A stretch of 25,965 bases of DNA, from positions 1 to 25,965 of the forward strand of contig CAMTBF010000003.1 of the NCBI GenBank assembly GCA_947068385.1, in the 5' to 3' direction. The stretch is from an uncultured Lachnospiraceae bacterium. Lineage in GTDB: Bacteria; Bacillota; Clostridia; Lachnospirales; Lachnospiraceae. This document shows, in pieces, positions 14,977 through 22,802 of the stretch. Within the stretch, counting starts at the first letter, position 1; each line of letters starts with the position of its first letter. A program made the translations under genes and the position numbers. The notes under the pieces are model-generated. The model was not told the DNA's origin. It made no database searches and saw only the letters and a list, made by a program, of their open reading frames with translations.

Positions 14977-16359
14977 ATGGAGAACAAACCAAAAAAAGTA
15001 GAATTCTATCTGGGCGGCTTCGGGAAGGCAGTCCCGCTGATCGTGGCGGCGGCCATGATCGGATGGGCGGCCTTCAGCCAGTCCAATGTGAACGGATACG
15101 TGATCGCGTTCTTTGCGGCGCTGGTGGCGGGCGTATTGCTGGCGAAGGACGAGAAGGCCTACGGGGAGGCGCTGGTGTACGGGCTTGGCAAGCCCATGTT
15201 CGCGGTGATCGTGCTGTCGGTGATCCTGGCGGCGGTCTCCGGCAAGCTGATCTCCTCCAGCGGCGCGGTGCAGACCATCGCGGCCTATGTGGTGGCGGCA
15301 GGCTTCACCGGCAGGCTGTTCGTGGCGGCCACCTTCCTCATCACCTGCCTGCTGGCCTTCGCCACGGGCACCTCGGTGGGGACATACTTCGTGGTGATTC
15401 CAATCCTGTTCCCGGTGGGCGTGATGGCCGGGGCGTCCCCGGAATTCATGATCGGGGCCATCGTCTCCGGGGCGGCTTTCGGGGACAACCTGGGGCCGAT
15501 TTCAGATACCACCATTGCGTCCTCCTCCACCCAGCACGCGGATTTGGGCACGGTGGTGAAGACCAGGATGCGGTACAGCCTGCCGGCGGCAGCGGGGGCG
15601 TTGGTGCTGTTCCTGGTCTTCGCCAGGGATGCGGGCCCGGGGGGTGCAATCGAGGGGGCCCAGGCCCAGGCGGAGCCTATGAGCCTGGTGATGCTGGCAG
15701 TGCCTGTGGTCATCATCGTGCTGTGTCTCATGAGGAAGCATCTGATTACGGCGCTGTCCTGCGGCATCCTGGCGGGAATCGTGGCAGGGCTGGCATGCGG
15801 TATCTATAAGATAGACGATTTGGTGTCCTTCCCCGGCGGATTTTCCGTGGAGGGCCTGATTATCTCCTCCATCACGGGCACGGCGGGGACAGTGGCCATG
15901 CTGATAGCGGTGTTCTCGTTGCTTGGGGTGCTGGAGCGCAGCGGGCTGTTCGAGGACGTGGGGGCGCTGCTGGGACGCTTCGCGAAGGATGCGCGCAGCG
16001 CGGAGGCCACCATAGTCCTGTCCACGGGGATCCTGAGCATGGTGACGGGGGTGATATCCGTGGCGATCGTGGCACTGGGCGACCTGGTGAACGACATCGG
16101 GGAGAAGGCCGGGGTGGACAGGTACCGCCGGGCGAACCTGCTGGACTGCACGGGATGCGTGTTCTGCTTCCTGGCGCCATGGACGGTGCACTGCGTGATT
16201 CCGGCGCAGCAGTCCGCCCAGTTCGGGGAGGGGTTTGCCGTTGCACCGGCATCGGTGCCTTTCGTGAACTATTATTCCATCTGCATGCTGGTAATCCTGC
16301 TGGTAGCGATTGTCACGGGATATGGCAGGAAGCGGCAGGAGAAGGCAGGAAAGCGGTAA
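14977..16359 (+). CDS. NhaC-type Na+/H+ antiporter family membrane protein
   Basis: The 460-residue protein has about eleven or twelve hydrophobic segments. The conserved block GAAFGDNLGPISDTTIASSS followed by TQHADLGTVVKTRMRYSLPA (about 160-205) is the hallmark of the NhaC/ion-transporter superfamily; Asp residues here are expected in ion binding. A second half with STGILSMVTGVISVAIVALGDL and a Cys-containing LLDCTGCVFCFLAPW helps identify the subgroup. Family members exchange Na+ for H+, or malate and lactate, or amino acids, so substrate is uncertain. ATG 14977 follows GGGGGAGG by a few bases; an upstream ATG at 14938 lacks a ribosome site. RNase H follows by 31 bases and may share the transcript. 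Confidence 0.82.
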   Translation: MENKPKKVEFYLGGFGKAVPLIVAAAMIGWAAFSQSNVNGYVIAFFAALVAGVLLAKDEKAYGEALVYGLGKPMFAVIVLSVILAAVSGKLISSSGAVQTIAAYVVAAGFTGRLFVAATFLITCLLAFATGTSVGTYFVVIPILFPVGVMAGASPEFMIGAIVSGAAFGDNLGPISDTTIASSSTQHADLGTVVKTRMRYSLPAAAGALVLFLVFARDAGPGGAIEGAQAQAEPMSLVMLAVPVVIIVLCLMRKHLITALSCGILAGIVAGLACGIYKIDDLVSFPGGFSVEGLIISSITGTAGTVAMLIAVFSLLGVLERSGLFEDVGALLGRFAKDARSAEATIVLSTGILSMVTGVISVAIVALGDLVNDIGEKAGVDRYRRANLLDCTGCVFCFLAPWTVHCVIPAQQSAQFGEGFAVAPASVPFVNYYSICMLVILLVAIVTGYGRKRQEKAGKR

Positions 16360-16390
16360 GGAAGAGAGATAAGAAGGGACAGGGCGCGGG

Positions 16391-17131
16391 ATGGCAGGGA
16401 AGAAGTTTTATGCGGTAAAGAAGGGGAAGGCCACGGGCGTCTTCCGCAGCTGGGAGGAGTGCAGGGCCTGTGTGGAGGGATATCCCGGCGCGGAGTACAA
16501 AGGGTTTCCGGGGCTGGAGGAGGCGGAGGCATATCTGGGGCTTGCGCCCGGGGCAGGAGAGGGCTCCGGGCCGGAAGAGACGGATGGCGAAAGCAGAATG
16601 CATCCCACGGAATCTGGGCAGACAGGCTCTTCCAGAGGGGAGCAGGGCTTCGTAAGGGAGGGGGACGAGGTTCCCGCTGCCGGGACGCTGCTGGTCTACG
16701 TGGACGGCAGCTACGACGATTCCCTGAAAAAATATGCTTTCGGCTGTGTCTTCATACTGTCTGACGGCAGGATATATACGGAATATGGAAACGGGGACAA
16801 TGTCCAGTCCCTGCGGCACAGGAACGTCACCGGGGAGATGCTGGGGGCCATGTACGCGGTGAAGACCGCCATGCTCAGCGGCTTTACCGCGGTGGAGCTG
16901 TGCTATGACTACGAGGGAATCGAAAAATGGGTCACAGGGGCCTGGCGTTCCAAGACGGAGCTGACCCAGAAATATGCCGCAGCCATGCGGGAATGGAGAA
17001 AAAGCATCGGGATTTCCTTCCGAAAGGTGGCGGCCCACACGAATGTGTATTATAATGAATTGGCGGACAGGACGGCGAAGACAGGTCTGCGGGAAGGGGA
17101 CGGGATTCCGGAGATCCGCAGCCTGGTTTGA
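16391..17131 (+). CDS. rnhA: Ribonuclease H1 with N-terminal hybrid-binding domain
   Basis: The 246-residue enzyme cleaves RNA in RNA-DNA hybrids. Residues 1-52 are the viroplasmin-like hybrid-binding domain (KKFYAVKKGKATGVFRSWEEC and YKGFPGLEEAEAYL). A variable acidic linker follows to about 95. The RNase H domain shows all four acidic residues in order: VYVDGSYD, TGEMLGAMYA, YDYEGIEKW and NELADRTAK, with VAAHTNV before the last. Bacterial RNase HI usually lacks the extra domain; this long form is common in Firmicutes. The start is supported by the domain boundary although the ribosome site (AGGG-rich) is weak. It sits 31 bases after the antiporter gene. Confidence 0.92.
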   Translation: MAGKKFYAVKKGKATGVFRSWEECRACVEGYPGAEYKGFPGLEEAEAYLGLAPGAGEGSGPEETDGESRMHPTESGQTGSSRGEQGFVREGDEVPAAGTLLVYVDGSYDDSLKKYAFGCVFILSDGRIYTEYGNGDNVQSLRHRNVTGEMLGAMYAVKTAMLSGFTAVELCYDYEGIEKWVTGAWRSKTELTQKYAAAMREWRKSIGISFRKVAAHTNVYYNELADRTAKTGLREGDGIPEIRSLV

Positions 17132-17244
17132 CCGGTGCGGCAGCCGGGGAGGAGCCATGTGCGGCTGCGGAAGCCTGCCGAGGCTGGAAGAGGGCAGGGA
17201 ACAGGAAGGCCGTCCGCAACAGGAACGGTCTGGAAAGGGAAATC

Positions 17245-17955
17245 ATGGAACCAATGAGACTGAACAAATATCTGGCCCACTGCGGCGTATGCTCCAGACG
17301 GGACGCGGATAAGCTGATAGAGAGGGGCGAAGTGCTGGTGAACGGCCGGACGGCGCTGGCGGGCATGGCGGTGGGGGACGGCGACGAGGTGCTTGTGTCC
17401 GGCAGGCGGGTGAGCCCCGGGCAGGAGGCTGTGGTGCTGGCATTCTACAAGCCCCTGGGGGTGACCTGTACGGAGAAGGACCGCCACGCGGAGCGGATCG
17501 TGTCCGACCTGGTGGACTATCCGGTGCGGGTCACTTACGCGGGACGGCTGGACAAGGACTCGGAGGGGCTTCTGCTGCTCTCCAATGACGGCGACCTGAT
17601 CCAGGCCATGATGAAGGGGGCCAACCGCCACGAGAAGGAATACCTGGTGCGGGTCAACAGGGAGATTACGCCGGAATTCCTGGAGAAGCTGGCAGGGGGC
17701 GTGTACCTGGAGGAGTTGGACGTCACCACCAGGGAATGCCGGGTGGAGCAGGTGGACAGATTCACCCTCCGCATGGTGCTGACCCAGGGCGTGAACCGGC
17801 AGATCAAGCGGATGTGCCGGGCCTGCGGCTATCATGTGCGGGCCCTGAAGCGCGTCCGGGTGATGCATGTGACTTTGGGGAATCTGAGGCCCGGGGAATA
17901 CCGGGAGCTGGGCCGGGAGGACGTGGAGCGGCTGTACCGGGACTGCGGCCTGTGA
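17245..17955 (+). CDS. RluF-like pseudouridine synthase (RsuA/RluB/RluE/RluF family)
   Basis: The 236-residue protein has an N-terminal S4 RNA-binding domain (MRLNKYLAHCGVCSRRDADK) and a pseudouridine synthase domain with catalytic Asp in AGRLDKDSEGLLLLSNDG. The C-terminal VNRQIKRMCRACGYHVRALKRVRVM block resembles RluF, which modifies U2604 of 23S rRNA and U35 of tRNA-Tyr in E. coli, more than RsuA. The exact target is inferred only. The frame extends upstream to 17128, but ATG 17245 follows AAAGGGA and gives the standard S4 start; ATG 17254 is a second option. The 176-base gap after it, before ligA, contains no gene or strong signal that I can see. Confidence 0.88.
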   Translation: MEPMRLNKYLAHCGVCSRRDADKLIERGEVLVNGRTALAGMAVGDGDEVLVSGRRVSPGQEAVVLAFYKPLGVTCTEKDRHAERIVSDLVDYPVRVTYAGRLDKDSEGLLLLSNDGDLIQAMMKGANRHEKEYLVRVNREITPEFLEKLAGGVYLEELDVTTRECRVEQVDRFTLRMVLTQGVNRQIKRMCRACGYHVRALKRVRVMHVTLGNLRPGEYRELGREDVERLYRDCGL

Positions 17956-18131
17956 ACGGCTGGTGAAGGGCCTGGCCTGAGGGCGGCGTCTGTCCCGGCG
18001 GTGGGAAAGGGCGCGGGCTGTGCGGTGATGGGCGGCGCTTTTCATGGGACGCGAAGACGCACAGGGCTTTGCCCGTCCTATGGCATGGCGCAGGAGGACG
18101 CGCAGCAGCATAGAAGAAGGATGGTTGAAAT

Positions 18132-20510
18132 ATGACGCAGTCTGAAAAAATCGAAAGAATCAAATATCTGGTAGCGGCCCTGAACGAGGCCTCGAAAGCT
18201 TACTACGCCCAGGACAGGGAAATCATGAGCAATCGGGAGTACGACTCCTTTTATGACGAGCTTGTAATCCTGGAGCGGGAGACGGGCATGGTGCTGGCGA
18301 ACAGCCCTACGGTGAGCGTAGGGTACGAGGCTGTGGACGAGCTGCCAAAGGAGCGGCACGAGAGTCCCATGCTCTCCCTGGACAAGACCAAGAGCAGGGA
18401 GGAGCTTGCGGAGTGGCTCCAGGGGCATCCGGCGGTCTTAAGCTGGAAGCTGGACGGCCTGACCATCGTCCTGACTTATCGGGAGGGAAAGCTGGAAAAG
18501 GCGGTCACCAGGGGGAACGGAGAGATAGGGGAGGTCATCACAGGCAATGCGCGGACTTTCGTGAACCTCCCGCTGGAGATTCCCTTCCGGGGAGAGCTGG
18601 TGCTGCGGGGAGAGGCGGTGATCAGCTATTCGGATTTCCGGAAGATAAATGACGAAATCGAGGATGCAGACGCCAGGTACAAGAATCCCCGGAACCTGTG
18701 CAGCGGCTCCGTGCGCCAGCTGAACAATGAGATCACGGCCAGGAGAAACGTCCGGTTCTATGCCTTTGCGCTGGTGGATGCCAGAGAAGCTGATTCCGGG
18801 GATGCGGCAGAGGGGAAGCCGGAACCCGCGGGCCTGGCGGCGGATTCCCCAGGCCTGCGGGATGCCTGGGAGGGGGACAGGGGCAGGGCCGCGGATATCG
18901 GCGATTCCGTGGAGGCGCAGTTCCGTTTCCTGGAGGAGCAGGGCTTCGAGACTGTGGAGCACTATCTGGTGACGGAGGAGAGCATCCTGGATACCATAGA
19001 GCGCTTCGAGAAGAAGATAGAGACTTACGACATCCCCTCGGACGGGCTGGTGCTGGTCTACGATGATATCGCCTATGGGCGCTCTTTGGGCAGGACGGCG
19101 AAGTTCCCCAGGAATTCCATCGCTTTCAAGTGGGCGGACGAGCTGCGGGAGACCAGGCTCCTTGAAATCGAATGGAGCGCCAGCCGGACGGGGCTGATCA
19201 ACCCTGTGGCCATATTCGAGCCCGTGGAGCTGGAGGGCACCACGGTGAGCAGGGCCTCTGTCCACAATATCAGCATCCTGCGAGGTCTCCATCTGGGAAT
19301 CGGCGACCGGATTACCGTGTACAAGGCGAACATGATCATACCGCAGATTGCGGAGAACCTGACGGCCAGGGAGATGCTGGCCCAGGCACAGGCAGAGGAT
19401 GTCCGGGCCGGGGAGGAGAACCGGCTTGCAGAAGAAGAGGGAGCTGCGGGAGAGGAGCAGCCAGTAGGAGAGGGGGCTTTAGCAGGAGAAGGGCAGCCTG
19501 CCGGAAAGGAAGCCCCGGCAGGAGAAGAGCAGCCTGTCGGAAAGGAAGCTCCGGAAGGAGAAGAGCGGCCTGCAGATGATGAGCAGGCCATAGAAGAGGA
19601 GGGCACAGAGGAAGATGCTGCGGCAAAAGCGCAGGCCGTGGAGGCGGCTCTGGCCATGGGCGGCCACAGGCCGGTGGAGATTCCGTCCATCTGTCCGGTG
19701 TGCGGCGGGGCAACGGAAATCCGTCAGGTAAATGACGTCCAGTCCCTCTACTGCACCAACGAGAAGTGTGCCGCCAAGCAGATCAAGGCCTTCACCCTCT
19801 TCGTCAGCCGGGATGCCATGAACATCGACGGCCTGTCGGAGGCCACCCTGGAGAAATTCATCGACATGGGCTTCATCCAGGAGTTCGCGGATCTCTTCCA
19901 TCTGGACAGATACCGGGAGCGGATCGTGGAGATGGAGGGCTTCGGCCAGAAGTCCTACCAGAACCTGATTGACAGCATAGAGCGCGCCCGCCATACCACT
20001 TTGCCCAGAGTGATATACGGCCTGGGCATTGCCAATATCGGCTCAGCCAACGCAAAGATGCTCTGCCGCTTCTTTGACCACGATTTAAAGCGCATGCAGG
20101 AGGCGGACGTGGAGACCTTGAGTGCCATAGACGGCGTGGGCGAGGTCATCGCCACAGCCTTTGTGAGCTACATGCGGGATGAGGACAACCTGCGGAGGAT
20201 AGCGGATCTGGTGGGTGAGCTGGAGATCGAGATCCCCAAGGTGGAGGAGGGCAGCCAGACGCTGTCCGGCCTAAGCTTCGTCATCACCGGTTCCCTGGAG
20301 AAATTCGCCAGCCGAAGCGACTTAAAGGAGGCCATCGAGCAGAAGGGCGGCAAGGTCACGGGGAGCGTCACCGGCAAGACCACCTGCCTGATCAACAATG
20401 ACGTGACATCCAATTCGTCCAAGAACAAGAAAGCCAAGGAGCTGGGAATCCCCATTCTCTCTGAGGCGGACTTCCTGGCACAGTACCAGATGGACAGTCC
20501 TGGAGAATAG
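18132..20510 (+). CDS. ligA: NAD-dependent DNA ligase with two low-complexity insertions
   Basis: The 792-residue ligase seals nicks in DNA using NAD. Order: NAD-binding Ia domain (AYYAQDREIMSNREYDSFYDEL), adenylation domain with K106 in SWKLDGL, OB fold ending near IIPQ (402-405), zinc finger C521-x2-C524 and C541-x4-C546, helix-hairpin-helix repeats (YGLGIANIGSANAK, IDGVGEVIA), and BRCT (LSGLSFVITGSLEKFASR). Typical length is about 650-680. The excess lies in an approximately 45-residue acidic segment at 216-262 and about 115 residues between OB fold and zinc finger, where E. coli LigA has about 20. The latter holds a 4 x 12 repeat. All catalytic parts look intact and the frame is open, so it is probably functional. 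AAGGA precedes the ATG by 10 bases. Confidence 0.95.
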   Translation: MTQSEKIERIKYLVAALNEASKAYYAQDREIMSNREYDSFYDELVILERETGMVLANSPTVSVGYEAVDELPKERHESPMLSLDKTKSREELAEWLQGHPAVLSWKLDGLTIVLTYREGKLEKAVTRGNGEIGEVITGNARTFVNLPLEIPFRGELVLRGEAVISYSDFRKINDEIEDADARYKNPRNLCSGSVRQLNNEITARRNVRFYAFALVDAREADSGDAAEGKPEPAGLAADSPGLRDAWEGDRGRAADIGDSVEAQFRFLEEQGFETVEHYLVTEESILDTIERFEKKIETYDIPSDGLVLVYDDIAYGRSLGRTAKFPRNSIAFKWADELRETRLLEIEWSASRTGLINPVAIFEPVELEGTTVSRASVHNISILRGLHLGIGDRITVYKANMIIPQIAENLTAREMLAQAQAEDVRAGEENRLAEEEGAAGEEQPVGEGALAGEGQPAGKEAPAGEEQPVGKEAPEGEERPADDEQAIEEEGTEEDAAAKAQAVEAALAMGGHRPVEIPSICPVCGGATEIRQVNDVQSLYCTNEKCAAKQIKAFTLFVSRDAMNIDGLSEATLEKFIDMGFIQEFADLFHLDRYRERIVEMEGFGQKSYQNLIDSIERARHTTLPRVIYGLGIANIGSANAKMLCRFFDHDLKRMQEADVETLSAIDGVGEVIATAFVSYMRDEDNLRRIADLVGELEIEIPKVEEGSQTLSGLSFVITGSLEKFASRSDLKEAIEQKGGKVTGSVTGKTTCLINNDVTSNSSKNKKAKELGIPILSEADFLAQYQMDSPGE
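19446..19589 (+). repeat. Four in-frame 36-bp repeats inside ligA
   Basis: Four 36-base units at 19446, 19482, 19518 and 19554 encode AGEEQPVGEGAL, AGEGQPAGKEAP, AGEEQPVGKEAP and EGEERPADDEQA (residues 439-486). Units two and three are nearly identical at DNA level, implying recent duplication; units one and four are more diverged. Confidence 0.88.
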
Positions 20511-20542
20511 GAAAAGATAGAAAAAAGTAGGAGGAACCCCAA

Positions 20543-21469
20543 ATGCCCATAAAAGTACAAAGCGATTTACCTGCAAAAGAAATACTGATCAACGAGAATA
20601 TATTCGTCATGGACGAACTCCGGGCCATCCATCAGGACATCCGTCCGCTGGAGGTACTGATTCTGAACAACATGCCCATCAAGCAGGACACGGAGCTGCA
20701 GCTGCTGCGGGCCCTGTCCAACACGCCGCTGCAGGTGGACGTGACCTTCATCAACGTGAAGAGCCATGTGTCCCTGAACACCTCGGCCAGCCACCTGAAC
20801 AAATTCTACAGCACCCTGGATGAGATTCGGGACAGGGACTACGACGGCATGATCGTGACGGGAGCGCCGGTGGAGGACATCCCCTTCGAGGAGGTGGACT
20901 ACTGGGAGGAAATCTGCGAGATCCTGGACTGGGCCCAGACCCATGTGACCTCCACCCTGCACATCTGCTGGGCGGCCCAGGCAGGCCTCTACCATTATTA
21001 TGGCATCAACAAAAAGCTCCTGCCCCGGAAGCTGTTCGGCATCTACGAGCACAAGGTGAAGAACCGCAAGATTCCTCTGGTGCGGGGCTTCGACGACATC
21101 TTCCTGGCCCCCCAGAGCCGCCACACGGAGACCCCGGCGGAGGCCATCCACGCCTGCCAGGAGCTGACGGTGCTGGCGGAGTCCCCGGTGGCCGGCGTAT
21201 ACCTGGCCATGGCCCAGGAGGGGAAGAAGATATTCGTCACCGGCCACCCGGAGTATGACAGATACTCTCTGAACAATGAGTACTATCGGGATCTGAACAA
21301 GGGCCTGGACATCCAAATCCCGTACAATTATTATCCAAATGACGACCCGAAGGAGAAGCCCCTGCTCCAGTGGCGCTCCCACAGCAACAACCTCTACAGC
21401 AACTGGCTCAATTACTACGTCTATCAGATGACTCCCTTCGAGCTGGGGAAGGGCGGGAAGGGCCGGTGA
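20543..21469 (+). CDS. metAA: Homoserine O-acetyltransferase (MetA type)
   Basis: The 308-residue enzyme activates homoserine for methionine synthesis. Catalytic Cys142 is in LHICWAAQAGLYHYYG, and the His-x-Glu pair is in VTGHPEYDRYS. Position 111 is Glu in MIVTGAPVEDIPFEEVDYW. In MetA proteins that have been studied, Glu111 goes with acetyl-CoA and Gly111 with succinyl-CoA, so this should be an acetyltransferase despite the succinyltransferase family name. AGGAGG lies 8 bases before ATG 20543. The gap to ligA is only 32 bases, so it may be cotranscribed. A strong hairpin overlaps its stop codon. No SAM or T-box leader is visible. Confidence 0.95.
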   Translation: MPIKVQSDLPAKEILINENIFVMDELRAIHQDIRPLEVLILNNMPIKQDTELQLLRALSNTPLQVDVTFINVKSHVSLNTSASHLNKFYSTLDEIRDRDYDGMIVTGAPVEDIPFEEVDYWEEICEILDWAQTHVTSTLHICWAAQAGLYHYYGINKKLLPRKLFGIYEHKVKNRKIPLVRGFDDIFLAPQSRHTETPAEAIHACQELTVLAESPVAGVYLAMAQEGKKIFVTGHPEYDRYSLNNEYYRDLNKGLDIQIPYNYYPNDDPKEKPLLQWRSHSNNLYSNWLNYYVYQMTPFELGKGGKGR

Positions 21470-21487
21470 CACCGGATCTTCCCGCCC
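21451..21487 (+). terminator. GC-rich hairpin over the metA stop codon
   Basis: GGGCGGGAAG (21451-21460) pairs with CTTCCCGCCC (21478-21487), and inside it CCGGT (21463-21467) pairs with ACCGG (21471-21475). The stop TGA 21467-21469 is at the loop. No T tract follows. It may terminate or protect the transcript against convergent transcription. Confidence 0.5.
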
Positions 21488-21516
21488 AGGAGGAAAGGGG
21501 AGCTGCGGTAGCCGCA

Positions 21517-22518
21517 CTATTCCTTTACGGCCCTCACCGTATACTCCTCCAGCAGCCCCACATACCTGTGGTAGCGCTCCAGCGGGCAGTCCGGCGGCGT
21601 CTGGTGGTCTACGCTGGGGATGAACCCGCCGGTCTTCATCACGGGCAGCAGCCTCTCGAACTCCCCGCGCATGGCCTCCGTGCTCTGGCGCATGGTCATC
21701 TTGTCGAAGGCGCCGATGAAGAGGAAATCCGGATAGGCCTCCCGCAGCGCCGCCACGTCCACGCCCGCTTGGCGCTCCAGGGGCAGGACGCCCTCTATCC
21801 CGACCTGCCGTAGCCAGGGAATCATCCTCGTGACATCGCCGTCCGAATCGATGATGACCTTGGTGCCCCGCTCCCGGATGGCGGGGATGACCCTGCGGTA
21901 ATAGGGGGCCAGGAATTCGTTGAAGCATTTCTCCGATATCATAGGGCCGTTGTTGTAGCTCATGTCCTCCGCAAAGGTCATGAAATCCGGCGTGATCACC
22001 TCATAGATTCTGTCCAGCTGCCGCAGCTGATAGGCGGCCAGATCGTCCAGCATGCGGTGGTACAGCTCCGGATAGTCATAGAAGGAATACAGATGGTTCT
22101 CGATGCCGAACAGGGTGCGGGGGAACCAGAACCCGCCGTCCAAGGAGAACCAGACGGGGAACTCCCCGGCTTCATGGGCCTCCTTCAGCTCGCCCATGGC
22201 CTGGAGCTGGCCGTCGATGCCGTGCTCCGGGTAAAGGAAGGGCAGCAGGTCTTCGTAATCCTGCTCGTCCTCCATGATGGGGCCGCCGTTGAAGGCCGGC
22301 TGGGGGCAGTCCGCCGCCCTGTGGGGGAGCCAGAACTGCACATGCCGGTCCAGGCCCAGGGCAGGGGCCAGCCCGTCCCAGGGAATCTGGGCCGAAAGCC
22401 CCTGGCTGTGCCAGGCATCCAATGTCTTGTCCCACCAGGAGGCCCATTCTATCATAGGCAGCCGGTCGTCCGGCCTTTCGAAATGAAGCGTCGCCTGGAC
22501 GCGTTCTCGGTTCTTCAT
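21517..22518 (-). CDS. Uroporphyrinogen decarboxylase (URO-D) superfamily protein, not HemE
   Basis: The 333-residue TIM-barrel protein starts MKNRERVQATLHFERPDDRLP, typical of URO-D-like proteins, and ends with VDHQTPPDCPLERYHRYV, the family closing motif. The HemE signature with R-x-x-R-Q-A-G-R-Y is absent, so heme synthesis is unlikely. Relatives include corrinoid- or cobalamin-dependent methyltransferase partners (MtaA, MtbA, CmuA-like), but many URO-D-like genes in gut Clostridia have no assigned substrate. A longer frame reaches 22563, but ATG 22518 follows GGGAG by about 11 bases. It is a single gene, convergent to metA and divergent from rhaB; no corrinoid protein is nearby. Confidence 0.8.
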   Translation of the reverse strand: MKNRERVQATLHFERPDDRLPMIEWASWWDKTLDAWHSQGLSAQIPWDGLAPALGLDRHVQFWLPHRAADCPQPAFNGGPIMEDEQDYEDLLPFLYPEHGIDGQLQAMGELKEAHEAGEFPVWFSLDGGFWFPRTLFGIENHLYSFYDYPELYHRMLDDLAAYQLRQLDRIYEVITPDFMTFAEDMSYNNGPMISEKCFNEFLAPYYRRVIPAIRERGTKVIIDSDGDVTRMIPWLRQVGIEGVLPLERQAGVDVAALREAYPDFLFIGAFDKMTMRQSTEAMRGEFERLLPVMKTGGFIPSVDHQTPPDCPLERYHRYVGLLEEYTVRAVKE

Positions 22519-22553
22519 CTTTTCGCATGCTCCCTTCCATATGTAATAAAGAC

Positions 22554-22582
22554 ATTTTACCATATATCAGGATCAGCGTAAA
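22554..22582 (-). promoter_or_regulatory. Promoter of the URO-D family gene
   Basis: On the minus strand TTTACG (22577-22582), 17 bases, TAAAAT (22554-22559), about 35 bases before the gene start. The -35 is a weak match. Confidence 0.45.
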
Positions 22583-22744
22583 TGTGGCAAAGTTGTCTTT
22601 GAAAGCCATGCTATCGGCAACGGAACCATACATGGGGCTTGACGGCTTGCGCAGAGGGACAGCGGCCCGCGGCATTGATTTGGGCAGATTCCACATTTCC
22701 GGCATATGGTTCTGTGCTTTCTTTGGGAAAACTGAAAAAATCCC

Positions 22745-22773
22745 TTTTTTTGTACCGGAAAGTATGGTACAAT
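22745..22773 (+). promoter_or_regulatory. rhaB promoter region with inverted repeat (operator candidate)
   Basis: TACAAT (22768-22773) is a good -10 before rhaB; at the 17-base distance only TTTTTT (22745-22750) is found. The dyad TTGTACC (22750-22756) / GGTACAA (22766-22772), with a 9-base centre, covers the spacer and -10. The position suits a repressor that responds to rhamnose; the regulator is not in the window. Confidence 0.6.
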
Positions 22774-22802
22774 TCCTTTATTAATAGAGCGAAAGGAGAT
22801 GG

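Noticed and set aside
19446..19589. CRISPR-like array
   Set aside because: The repeats are directly adjacent 36-base units without spacers, are in frame and coding within ligA.
20567..21928. 453-codon minus-strand frame across metA and into the URO-D gene
   Set aside because: It is antisense to metA and in another frame of the URO-D gene. It was tempting because of length, but has no motif or ribosome site.
21517..22518. HemE (heme biosynthesis)
   Set aside because: The protein is in the URO-D superfamily but lacks the N-terminal HemE arginine-rich substrate motif, and no other heme gene is nearby.
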